Shown piece by piece: positions 11,305 to 20,368 of a DNA stretch of 64,000 nt. The notes under the pieces were generated by a model. The model was given only the letters and a program-made list of their open reading frames with translations. It was not told where the DNA came from and ran no database searches. Each line of letters opens with the position of its first letter. Position 1 is the first letter of the stretch. Source of the stretch: an uncultured Bacteroidota bacterium (GTDB lineage: Bacteria > Bacteroidota > Bacteroidia > Chitinophagales > Chitinophagaceae); NCBI GenBank assembly GCA_903829015.1, contig CAIKOJ010000155.1, forward strand, positions 39,678 to 103,677. The letters are read 5' to 3'. Position numbers and translations under genes: made by a program.

Positions 11305-11439
11305 CTACCAATAGCGCCCGGCTCCCCGGTACTTATGCTTAGACGGCATTTTCCTATCCGTATGCACAGGGGTGTAGCAACTGCTCAGGAACGAGAGCAA
11401 TAAAACGATGGCTGTCAGTCTGACAATGGTATCCTTCAT
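11305..11439 (-). CDS. Tiny putative lipoprotein (44 aa)
   Basis: Hand-translated: MKDTIVRLTAIVLLLSFLSSCYTPVHTDRKMPSKHKYRGAGRYW*; lipobox LSSC; below ORF-track length cutoff. Confidence 0.6.
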   Translation of the reverse strand: MKDTIVRLTAIVLLLSFLSSCYTPVHTDRKMPSKHKYRGAGRYW

Positions 11440-11505
11440 ACAAGCTTAAAAATAATAAAACAATTGGTTTTTGGAATAATAGTCTACTCAGACATATTCT
11501 TTTGA

Positions 11506-13278
11506 TCAAAAGAAATCATAATCTCTTCTTGCCATATTCAGCCTCACGCCAAAATAAACATAGGTAGTGGTGAGCGGCCCGTACAACGGTCCGGTTGTGG
11601 TGTAATCTGAATTATAGACACCAGTAGTATTAATGTACTTCCGGTAGGTGCCGCCCAGATCAAGGAAAAGGTTTCTGCGAAGCTGGTAAGCGATATTCAG
11701 ATTCATAATGGTGCAGGTGGCTTTAGGCCCGTTAATGGTTTTTACGCCATACTGATGATCGGCTGTGAGATAAGGATTGAAAATATTGTTTCCATAGTTT
11801 TTACCGCCAGTATCTACACCCTGCATATAGTAAGTACCCTTAACAGACAGGTACAGGTTTTTAATAGGATTGTACCTGATCTGCCCTATGCCTTTTATAA
11901 AACCCGAACCCAATGGGTCGGCCAGTGGCTGGTTGTAGTTGGTGTAGTTGGCCATCGTGTCCTGTGCAGCATAGGTGTATGGTCTTACTACGTCTATCTC
12001 CGCCTGCAGGTCAAGGTTTTTAACCGTGAACGCATCGAAGTACTTGCAACCAAACTGTATACCCCATTTATTACCATACCATTTTTTACCACCGGTGAGT
12101 TCTTTGTACCTGAATTCGTTGAACAATATCTGTGCATAAAATTGTAAGTGTTTGGCCGCAATTGCCTTCAGGTTCATACCCAGTAAAGATTTATCTCCTG
12201 CTCCGTTGAAACGGTTGATGGCAGTAGTGAAAATGATGGGATTCAGGTAGGATAGCTCATAATGATCAGGGCGGTCAAATACTTCAGCTTCAAACAAACC
12301 TACGCTTAACCATTTGAAAGTATTTACATTCAGATAATGGATGGTTGAGTACTTGTGTGAGCGTATTGTATCGCCAATGGTTTTGTCGAACTGTGGGGTC
12401 AGCTCCAGATAAAGACATTCATAATTGAGTTTCCACACACGCGCCTGCACTTGCAGAAACGGCATGTTCGACGAATTATCGGTAAGGAAAAGGCTGGTCA
12501 TACCATCGCCAATAAAGTGCTTACCTGAGCCAAAAGTGAGGTTCACATGGTTTTTCACCGCATCGAAATTGATATAGCCGCTGGCCTGCATATAGTCGTA
12601 ATTACCGGTACTGGGGTTCAGAAAGTAGTCGGCACCCGGTACCGCCATACGCTTGCCGTCTTTTTTAACCCAGTTATTCACGAAATAGGGGAACTGCTCC
12701 TGATTGTCTACGATCGACGTATAAAAACCTAACTTCTTCCCGATCCAACCTCTGAGCTCGACACCACGGCCTGAGTAGAAAACAGTGCTTTTTGTAGCCG
12801 CCGGTGTAGGCGAATTCTGCTGGTACATAGCCACCCCACTCAACACCGGGTTAACTACCAGGAAAAAATTCTTATCCAGTACAAAATCATGTGTTTTAAT
12901 ATGAACAAGGTCGTATTGCTTTTTGTAAAAGAACTTAACCCATGGCCTACGAGAATCTATGGTCTCTTCATCCTTCGGTGCCCATTCCCCGTTCTCAGAG
13001 ATCATCTGGTTGATGTTGTATCTGTCTATAGCTGTGAGCTGACTTTTTACATCTTTCTTCGAATTGGTCGATTTGATCATTTCTAGGAAATTAACCGCAT
13101 TTCTCCTCGATTCGGGTCTGTCCCACAAAGCCAGGCTGTCACAAAGCCTGCCCGATCTGGTTTCAAGCCTGTCCAGCAGGTTGTAGTCTTCAGATCCCAG
13201 CGGAACAAAAGTGGTTTGGGCAAAACAAAGCTTAACACTCAATAATAAGAATGGAAGTAAATAAGCTTTTTTAAGCAT
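11506..13278 (-). CDS. Outer-membrane beta-barrel protein, Wzi / gliding-motility RemB-like
   Basis: 590 aa; signal peptide, barrel-like sequence, HVNLTFGSGKHFIGDGMTSLFLTDNSSNMPFLQVQARVWKLNYECLY. Confidence 0.65.
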   Translation of the reverse strand: MLKKAYLLPFLLLSVKLCFAQTTFVPLGSEDYNLLDRLETRSGRLCDSLALWDRPESRRNAVNFLEMIKSTNSKKDVKSQLTAIDRYNINQMISENGEWAPKDEETIDSRRPWVKFFYKKQYDLVHIKTHDFVLDKNFFLVVNPVLSGVAMYQQNSPTPAATKSTVFYSGRGVELRGWIGKKLGFYTSIVDNQEQFPYFVNNWVKKDGKRMAVPGADYFLNPSTGNYDYMQASGYINFDAVKNHVNLTFGSGKHFIGDGMTSLFLTDNSSNMPFLQVQARVWKLNYECLYLELTPQFDKTIGDTIRSHKYSTIHYLNVNTFKWLSVGLFEAEVFDRPDHYELSYLNPIIFTTAINRFNGAGDKSLLGMNLKAIAAKHLQFYAQILFNEFRYKELTGGKKWYGNKWGIQFGCKYFDAFTVKNLDLQAEIDVVRPYTYAAQDTMANYTNYNQPLADPLGSGFIKGIGQIRYNPIKNLYLSVKGTYYMQGVDTGGKNYGNNIFNPYLTADHQYGVKTINGPKATCTIMNLNIAYQLRRNLFLDLGGTYRKYINTTGVYNSDYTTTGPLYGPLTTTYVYFGVRLNMARRDYDFF

Positions 13279-13305
13279 AAAGTAAGTTTTTCAGATGTTC
13301 AATGG

Positions 13306-13314
13306 TAGATTTGC
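13306..13314 (+). promoter_or_regulatory. Bacteroidota -7 element (TAGATTTGC) of dihydroorotase gene
   Basis: Exact TAnnTTTGC, 26 nt upstream of ATG 13341; overlaps the longer ORF-track start at 13302, arguing against it. Confidence 0.5.
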
Positions 13315-13340
13315 ATCTAAGCCGAGACGAAGTTAACAAT

Positions 13341-14672
13341 ATGTTTCCGATACTGATAAAAAATGCGACCATTATTAATGAGGGCCAGCGCCTCATTAAA
13401 GACGTTTTGATCAAAGACAATTTGATAGAGCGCATAGACGATAACATACAGCCCACCGGCAATTGCAGGGAAATAAATGCAGAGGGCTTGTACCTCATGC
13501 CGGGTGTGATAGATGATCAGGTGCACTTCCGTGAGCCGGGCCTTACACAAAAGGCTACCATCGCCACAGAGGCAAGGGCGGCCGTAGCAGGTGGTACTAC
13601 CACCTTCATGGAAATGCCCAATACCAACCCGCCTGCCCTCACCCAGGAACTACTGGAGATGAAGTATGATATAGCTGCCGCCACATCGGTGGCCAACTAT
13701 TCTTTCTTCATGGGTGTCTCCAATACCAATGCCGACGAAGTACTGCGCACCAACGATAAAAAGAACCTGGTGAGCGGCGTAAAGATATTTATGGGTTCCA
13801 GCACTGGCGATATGCTGGTAGACAATTACCTGACTCTATCCAAAATCTTCTCCGAATCCGAACTGCTGATAGCAACCCATTGCGAGGACGAGAATGTGAT
13901 CAACGCCAACAAAGCTAAATACCCCGACGCAGACAATGCTTCCTATCATCCGCTGATTAGAAATGTGGATGGCTGTTTCCAAAGTTCATTTGCCGCTGTA
14001 CAACTGGCAAAGAAGTATAACACCAGGCTACATATATTGCATATCTCCACTGCTAAAGAACTGCAGTTGTTTACCAACATGATACCCCTTACCGAAAAAC
14101 GCATTACGTCTGAAGTGTGTGTACATCACCTGCACTTTACCGCCGATGATTATGCTCAATACGGTAACTTAATAAAATGCAACCCTGCGATCAAAGGGCC
14201 TGAGAACAAATTTGAACTCTGGAAAGCACTGCTGGATGACCGGCTGGATATCATTGCTACCGACCATGCACCACACACGTGGGAAGAGAAACAGCAACCC
14301 TATCAGAAAGCGCCTTCAGGAGTGCCTCTGGTGCAGCATTCACTGCTGCTCATGTTACAATACGTAAAGCAGGGTGCCATATCGGTAGAAAAGGTGGTAG
14401 AGAAAATGTGCCATGCACCTGCACAGTGTTTTCAGATCGATAGGAGAGGCTATATCAGGGAAGGTTATTTTGCCGATGTTGTGCTGGTGGATATGAATGA
14501 AAATACACAGGTCAGCAAAAGCAACATTCTGTACAAGTGCGGCTGGTCACCATTCGAGGGCCACGAATTCCCGGCTGCTGTTAAGTATACCATTGTAAAC
14601 GGACAGATAGCCTACGAAAACGGCACGGTAAACGATACAGTACGTGGCCAACGAATCACCTTTAACAGGTAA
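13341..14672 (+). CDS. pyrC: Dihydroorotase
   Basis: MFPILIKNATIINEGQ...; PGVIDDQVHFREPGLTQKATIATEARAAVAGG, TDHAPHTWEEK; start moved from 13302 to 13341. Confidence 0.93.
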   Translation: MFPILIKNATIINEGQRLIKDVLIKDNLIERIDDNIQPTGNCREINAEGLYLMPGVIDDQVHFREPGLTQKATIATEARAAVAGGTTTFMEMPNTNPPALTQELLEMKYDIAAATSVANYSFFMGVSNTNADEVLRTNDKKNLVSGVKIFMGSSTGDMLVDNYLTLSKIFSESELLIATHCEDENVINANKAKYPDADNASYHPLIRNVDGCFQSSFAAVQLAKKYNTRLHILHISTAKELQLFTNMIPLTEKRITSEVCVHHLHFTADDYAQYGNLIKCNPAIKGPENKFELWKALLDDRLDIIATDHAPHTWEEKQQPYQKAPSGVPLVQHSLLLMLQYVKQGAISVEKVVEKMCHAPAQCFQIDRRGYIREGYFADVVLVDMNENTQVSKSNILYKCGWSPFEGHEFPAAVKYTIVNGQIAYENGTVNDTVRGQRITFNR

Positions 14673-14737
14673 AGGTATAACTGTTCAACTACTGTAAGCC
14701 GGTATAAAACATCCGCTGCCGGCACTAAGAAGTAAAT

Positions 14738-16057
14738 ATGCAAAACGATAAAACCACGCTCAGGGATCTCTCCATCTTCACATCTGAAGGCAGCGGTGGT
14801 GTTTTCGATTTGTTGGACTATACTACCACGCAGGCTGGTAAGGATATGCTTCGGGCGCACATACAAAACCCGCCCGATACTTTTGAAAAGCTGCAACAAA
14901 CACAGGATGCGATCAGGTTCTGGACAAAACATCCCGATCTGTGGCCCGCAATAATTTCTAACGGCACACTGGTAATGCTGGAGCGCTATTTCGAATCCGC
15001 AGATACAATAACGGCGCCTCCATCCGGTTTGGCTATGTCAGTCAATTCGTTCTTTCAGCGCATTTTGAATAAGCAGGAGTATTTTCTCACCCGCTTCTCT
15101 CTATCGCATTTGTCCGACTTTCTGGTTGGTTGTACAAAATTGAGTGAGATCGGAGAGCTTGAGCAAGTGCCCGCACTATTGATGGATGAGATAGGGAAGA
15201 TTAAAAACGAACTCAACCATCGCCTCACGCCAGATGTAATAGCTGCAAAAAAAGAAACAAAATACAAAGTACAGGCTCAGCTAAACTACCGTGCCCGTAG
15301 AGAGATGAAGAATATGGTATACCGGCTGATGCACATATACGCAAGACTGGATGCCTGGCAGGCAATGGCACGGGCAACCATAGACCGGAAGTGGGTATTC
15401 CCTGAATTACTGCCTGCCAAACCTGTTTTGATGGAGGCGGTTGGTCTCTTCCATCCGCTGCTGAGGAAACCGATAGCCTATGATATTTCTTTCAACGCTG
15501 CTTCAAATTTCCTGTTGCTCACAGGCGCAAATATGTCGGGGAAAACAACTTTTTTAAGGGCGTTGGGTGTTGGTGCACTGATGGCGCACCTGGGTATGGG
15601 TGTGCCGGCGAAATCAATGCGCATCAGTTTTATGCAGGGGATCGTTACCAATATGCAGGTAGAAGACAACATTCACAAAGGGGAAAGTTACTTTTTTGCT
15701 GAGGTGCAGAGAATGAAACAGACTGCCGAAAAACTAATGACCGACCAACCACATCTGGTGCTTATGGACGAACTGTTCAAGGGTACCAATGTGCACGATG
15801 CGTATGAATGTACAAAAGCTGTACTGGAGGGTTTAAAGCATCATTCAGGTCATTTGATGGTTTTATCAACGCACCTGTACGAAGTTGCCCAGCAGTTCAG
15901 CGCTAACGACGGTATCATTTTTTCATACTTCGTAACCAACATGAGCGAGAACGGTGGTTATGAATTTACCTACGAACTTAAAGAAGGTATATCCAACGAC
16001 CGGATCGGGTACCTGATACTACAGAAAGAAGGGATTATAGATCTGCTCAAAAAGTAA
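14738..16057 (+). CDS. MutS-family ATPase (lacks N-terminal mismatch-recognition domain)
   Basis: 439 aa; Walker A LLTGANMSGKTTFLRALG, Walker B HLVLMDELFKGT, VLSTHLYE. Confidence 0.85.
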   Translation: MQNDKTTLRDLSIFTSEGSGGVFDLLDYTTTQAGKDMLRAHIQNPPDTFEKLQQTQDAIRFWTKHPDLWPAIISNGTLVMLERYFESADTITAPPSGLAMSVNSFFQRILNKQEYFLTRFSLSHLSDFLVGCTKLSEIGELEQVPALLMDEIGKIKNELNHRLTPDVIAAKKETKYKVQAQLNYRARREMKNMVYRLMHIYARLDAWQAMARATIDRKWVFPELLPAKPVLMEAVGLFHPLLRKPIAYDISFNAASNFLLLTGANMSGKTTFLRALGVGALMAHLGMGVPAKSMRISFMQGIVTNMQVEDNIHKGESYFFAEVQRMKQTAEKLMTDQPHLVLMDELFKGTNVHDAYECTKAVLEGLKHHSGHLMVLSTHLYEVAQQFSANDGIIFSYFVTNMSENGGYEFTYELKEGISNDRIGYLILQKEGIIDLLKK

Positions 16058-16111
16058 CGAATAACCCACCGGTATAAAATCAGGTGAGTATAATAATCAT
16101 AATTACAGATA

Positions 16112-17350
16112 ATGCCTGCCAGGAAAAAGTTCACGAAATTCACGATCGCCGCACTCATTGTTGCTGTTGTTGTGTCCGGTATTTTCCTGGTTCAGCGGCA
16201 TATTAAATACAAAAACGCAATTGCTGCCAACGAGCAAAAGAAAAGGAACAAAGCTATTCCACTTCCTTTCACTTACACCACACCTTCTGTTGATTCCACC
16301 CAGCAGGGCTACATTTTGTTGACTCCCCACCGCCGCTTCAATATGCGAAACGGACGGATAGTAGTTATGGATTTCAAAGGCCGTATTTTATTTGAAAAAG
16401 TTACGCCGGGTACTGCCAGCGACTTTCGGCAATGGATAGTAAACGGCCAGAAAAGATATACCTATGGGATTGATGATCCGGCTGCGGTTCACGTAACACT
16501 GGAAGCAGGATACGTTTTGCTGCTGGATTCGGCACTCAATCCAATGAAACAAATACACCTGAAACCATATAACGACATCACAACCGACAAAGGTCAGGAT
16601 CTGGATCTGCACGACTTTATTTTACTCTCTGATGAGCATTACATTGCAATGGCCGTTTACCCTAAAAACGCCACAAATATTCCGGAAGTACTATCACCCT
16701 CACCTGCAAACAGAACTGCAACCGCAATCATTCAGGAAGTGAACAATGGAGCCGTAGTATGGCAGTGGGATGCCAGTAATTATCAAGAACTCTATACCTC
16801 AAGCACAGCGCGCAACAACTTTCACGATACTGCTGTGCAAGATTACATACACCTAAATTCCATGTGCCTCGATCCGCGTGATAGTAACCTCATACTTTCC
16901 ATGCGCAATCTGAACCAGATAATTAAAATAAACAGGAAGACCGGGAACATCATGTGGCGGCTGGGTGGCAAAAATTCCGACTTTCATCTTACTGCCGAGC
17001 AGGAGTTCCTGCGTCAGCATAACGTTACTCTGACCGATAGCAATCAAACACTGCTTGTATTTGACAATGGCGAAAAAGGCAAAAGAGAAAATTCCCGCAT
17101 ACTTGAATTTAGGTTGGATGAGCAAAAGCGGTCTGTTACCGCATTTAGATCTTTTAGAATTCCTGCACCATTTTCAGAACATGAAGGCTCGGTACAAAAG
17201 TGTGGCAACAACTATCTCATCTCCGGCGGCACAGGCAATTATTTATTGCTGGTAAATCCGGCAACCGGAACAAAAAGAATGGAGCTCAACGCTAACCAAT
17301 GCAACTACAGGGCGTATTGGATAAAAGACATTAACAGTATCCTCAGGTAA
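16112..17350 (+). CDS. Arylsulfotransferase (ASST)-like beta-propeller protein, membrane anchored
   Basis: 412 aa; N-terminal TM; VQDYIHLNSMCLDPRDSNLILSMRNLNQIIKINRKTGNIMWRLGGKNSDF. Confidence 0.75.
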   Translation: MPARKKFTKFTIAALIVAVVVSGIFLVQRHIKYKNAIAANEQKKRNKAIPLPFTYTTPSVDSTQQGYILLTPHRRFNMRNGRIVVMDFKGRILFEKVTPGTASDFRQWIVNGQKRYTYGIDDPAAVHVTLEAGYVLLLDSALNPMKQIHLKPYNDITTDKGQDLDLHDFILLSDEHYIAMAVYPKNATNIPEVLSPSPANRTATAIIQEVNNGAVVWQWDASNYQELYTSSTARNNFHDTAVQDYIHLNSMCLDPRDSNLILSMRNLNQIIKINRKTGNIMWRLGGKNSDFHLTAEQEFLRQHNVTLTDSNQTLLVFDNGEKGKRENSRILEFRLDEQKRSVTAFRSFRIPAPFSEHEGSVQKCGNNYLISGGTGNYLLLVNPATGTKRMELNANQCNYRAYWIKDINSILR

Positions 17351-17385
17351 AACGTGTAATTTTCACGAAAATTCAACTAACTTAT

Positions 17386-18630
17386 TTGAGCAGAGCAGCT
17401 TTCATACGATCTAAGTTTAGCAAAGTAATTATTGCGTTGGTTGCGACCATTGCGCTTGGTTTCTTTGTTTACAAGGTGGTAGTGCATATCAAAGCAAACA
17501 ACTTTCTCGAATTTCAATACGACATATCTACCAGCGATCCGGCGCAAAAAGGATATATCCTCATGGCACCGTACGTCACCACCAGCGAGCGTTTTTCGCG
17601 CCTGGTGATCATGGATTTTGCAGGGCATATTTTAGTAAAGAAAAAAGTAGCCGGAATAGTTAGTGATTTCCGTCAATGGATCATCAACGGCCGGATTCGT
17701 TATTCCTATGCGGTTTATGACCCGTCCATTTTTTTGCAGAATTATTCCAATGGTTCGGTGGCACATGAAGTAATCCTTGACTCCGCACTCAATGAGATCG
17801 GTCAGGTACGTTTGCTTCCTTATGGCGATGTTGTTACAGATAATAAGAAGGGCATCGATCATCACGACTTCATCATGCTGTCTGACAATCATTTTATAAC
17901 GATGACGTCATACATCAAAACCGTAACCAATATCCCTGCTTCATTATCCCCTTCGCCTACCGTTAAGCTGGCAGTTCCTATCCTTCAGGAAATAGAAGAC
18001 GGCACGGTTATCTGGCAATGGGATGCGTCTTTGTATCCCGAGTTTTATGCAGGCAGCATGAAATGGAACAACTACTCAAACGGAAAAGATGTACAGGACT
18101 ATATGCACGTAAACGGTATGATTATAGACCCTGCCGACAGTAACCTTGTTGTATCATTTCACAACACCAACCAACTCGTAAAAATAAACCGGAAAACAGG
18201 AGCCATCATTTGGCGGTTCGGTGGTAAGAACTCCGACTTTAGCCTCAGTGGAGAGCAGTTGTTTTTATGGCAGCATAATCCGGATTTTGCAGATAGCGGC
18301 AGAACTCTGACTTTGTTCGACAATGGCGACAAGGATTCCCGGCATTTTTCCAGAATATTGGAATACAATCTGGACCAACAAAACAAGAAAGTAACAGGGT
18401 TCAGATCATATACTATCCCTGATCTGTTTGCAGAAAATAAAGGATCAGTTCAGGTGTGCGACGGCAACTATTTTATTTGCGGTGGTTCCGGTAATTTTAT
18501 TTTACTCACCGACCGGCACACGGGTACCGTCAAATTCAAAATGACTTACAACCATACCTCATTCCGAGCCTATTACGCCAGTGATATTACAGGTATCACA
18601 ATAAATAAGAACTTCAAAAATTCCGATTAA
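17386..18630 (+). CDS. Arylsulfotransferase (ASST)-like protein, tandem paralogue
   Basis: 414 aa, TTG start; VQDYMHVNGMIIDPADSNLVVSFHNTNQLVKINRKTGAIIWRFGGKNSDF, collinear with 16112..17350. Confidence 0.75.
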   Translation: MSRAAFIRSKFSKVIIALVATIALGFFVYKVVVHIKANNFLEFQYDISTSDPAQKGYILMAPYVTTSERFSRLVIMDFAGHILVKKKVAGIVSDFRQWIINGRIRYSYAVYDPSIFLQNYSNGSVAHEVILDSALNEIGQVRLLPYGDVVTDNKKGIDHHDFIMLSDNHFITMTSYIKTVTNIPASLSPSPTVKLAVPILQEIEDGTVIWQWDASLYPEFYAGSMKWNNYSNGKDVQDYMHVNGMIIDPADSNLVVSFHNTNQLVKINRKTGAIIWRFGGKNSDFSLSGEQLFLWQHNPDFADSGRTLTLFDNGDKDSRHFSRILEYNLDQQNKKVTGFRSYTIPDLFAENKGSVQVCDGNYFICGGSGNFILLTDRHTGTVKFKMTYNHTSFRAYYASDITGITINKNFKNSD

Positions 18631-18655
18631 TTTTGTTGTAATTATACTATTAGAA

Positions 18656-18772
18656 ATGACAGATACAGATTCACGCAGGAAAGGAAGGATCATTGTTGTT
18701 ATTCTGGTCGCAATTTTAATACTGCCACTTTGCTATGCTTTGTTCAAAGAATACGTGATGAAACATCCCTGA
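18656..18772 (+). CDS. Single-TM micro-protein (38 aa)
   Basis: Hand-translated: MTDTDSRRKGRIIVVILVAILILPLCYALFKEYVMKHP*; basic N-terminus plus hydrophobic helix; 25 nt after the ASST paralogue. Confidence 0.45.
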   Translation: MTDTDSRRKGRIIVVILVAILILPLCYALFKEYVMKHP

Positions 18773-18834
18773 TGTTTTCTACGGGCTTGAAAACAGTTGC
18801 TGTATAAGTACATTTATCACTGATAATTTTTACT

Positions 18835-20301
18835 ATGGAATTACCTGAGCATTTATCAATTGAATTTTTCAACACACTTTCTTCCGATTCCCTGGCAGTC
18901 TCTGATGAGGCAGCAAAACGTATTTCAATCAACAGATCCTACCTCGACAATGTGCTGAAGGACGGTAAAACCCACTACGGTATTAATACCGGATTCGGTT
19001 CCCTTTGTAATGTGCGGATCGACGAAGGGGAGTTGTCTTTGCTACAGGAAAATCTGGTTTGCTCGCATGCCTGTGGAATGGGGAATGAAGTACCGGTAGA
19101 AATCGTAAAGCTAATGCTGTTGTTAAAGGTACACGGACTTAGCCTCGGCTACAGTGGCGTTCGCGAAGAAGTGGTTAACCGGCTGGCTGCATTTTATTCA
19201 AAAGGTATTTATCCGGTTGTGCATGAGTTGGGTTCACTCGGTGCTTCAGGCGATTTGGCTCCACTTGCGCATATGTGTCTGCCCTTGCTTGGAAAAGGAA
19301 TGGTGCATTATAAAGGCAGCAAAATACCTGCAATGGATGCGCTTGGAAAAGAAGGGCTGGAACCGATAAAACTGGCTGCCAAAGAAGGTCTGGCACTCCT
19401 CAACGGCACACAATTTATGAGTTCGCATCTGGTACACTCGCTGGTGGCGGCTAAAAGGCTCATAGAGTGGGCAGATTTAATAGGCGGTCTTTCTGCAGAT
19501 GCATTCATGGCCAAAGATGAGCCGTTTCGTGATCCTATACACAGAGTACGACCGCACAAAGGTCAGCGGGATACAGGTGCCAATATGCTGCGCATACTAT
19601 CTGGCAGCGAAATACAGCGGCTGCATAAAGAGCAGGTACAGGATCCGTATTCATTCCGTTGTATTCCTCAGGTACATGGTGCCACAAAAGATGTTTGGGA
19701 CACCGTATCAAGGGTGGTGGAAACAGAGATCAACTCAGTAACAGATAATCCCATCGTATTTCATGATGAAGATGCGATCATGAGCGGCGGTAATTTCCAC
19801 GGACAAACATTAGCCCTCCATGCCGATTTTCTAGCAATGGGTATGGCCGAGCTGGCCAATATCTCTGAGCGCAGAACCTATCTGTTGGTAAGCGGGCAGC
19901 GTAACTTACCGCCGTTCCTTGCCCCCAATGCCGGACTCAACAGTGGTTTTATGATTGCTCAGTATACGGCTGCTGCAATTGTTAGTCAGAACAAACAATT
20001 GTGTACTCCTGCTTCGGTTGATAGTATTGTGAGCAGCAACGGACAGGAAGACCATGTAAGTATGGGTGCCAATGCAGTTACTAAATTAAGGCAGGTTGTT
20101 TTGAACGTTCAGCGCGTACTTGCCATTGAATTACTCACAGCTGCACAGGCCATAGAATTCAGACGGCCGGAAAAAACATCTCCTCTCCTGGAGGAGCTGC
20201 TAAGTGCTTTCAGAAAGGAAATTACGTTTATGGCCAACGACGAAGTGCTGGGCGAGAAGATGCTTCAGGCCGAGACATTTTTGAACCGACGCGCGCAGTA
20301 A
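18835..20301 (+). CDS. hutH: Histidine ammonia-lyase
   Basis: 488 aa; GSLGASGDLAPLAH MIO motif, HYGINTGFGSL, NGTQFMSS, QDPYSFRCIPQVHGA. Confidence 0.94.
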   Translation: MELPEHLSIEFFNTLSSDSLAVSDEAAKRISINRSYLDNVLKDGKTHYGINTGFGSLCNVRIDEGELSLLQENLVCSHACGMGNEVPVEIVKLMLLLKVHGLSLGYSGVREEVVNRLAAFYSKGIYPVVHELGSLGASGDLAPLAHMCLPLLGKGMVHYKGSKIPAMDALGKEGLEPIKLAAKEGLALLNGTQFMSSHLVHSLVAAKRLIEWADLIGGLSADAFMAKDEPFRDPIHRVRPHKGQRDTGANMLRILSGSEIQRLHKEQVQDPYSFRCIPQVHGATKDVWDTVSRVVETEINSVTDNPIVFHDEDAIMSGGNFHGQTLALHADFLAMGMAELANISERRTYLLVSGQRNLPPFLAPNAGLNSGFMIAQYTAAAIVSQNKQLCTPASVDSIVSSNGQEDHVSMGANAVTKLRQVVLNVQRVLAIELLTAAQAIEFRRPEKTSPLLEELLSAFRKEITFMANDEVLGEKMLQAETFLNRRAQ

Positions 20302-20323
20302 TTTCATTAGGATATTGCATAAA

Positions 20324-20352
20324 AAAACGCCTTAGAATTTCTAAGGCGTTTT
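20324..20352. terminator. Bidirectional rho-independent terminator between convergent hutH and clpC
   Basis: AAAACGCCTTAGAA/TTCTAAGGCGTTTT inverted repeat with A and T runs. Confidence 0.85.
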
Positions 20353-20368
20353 CATTTGACATCGATAA

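Noticed and set aside
11755-12147. 130-aa plus-strand ORF
   Set aside because: Antisense to the Wzi/RemB-like CDS, no recognisable motif; treated as a shadow ORF, as are most listed ORFs overlapping confident CDSs.
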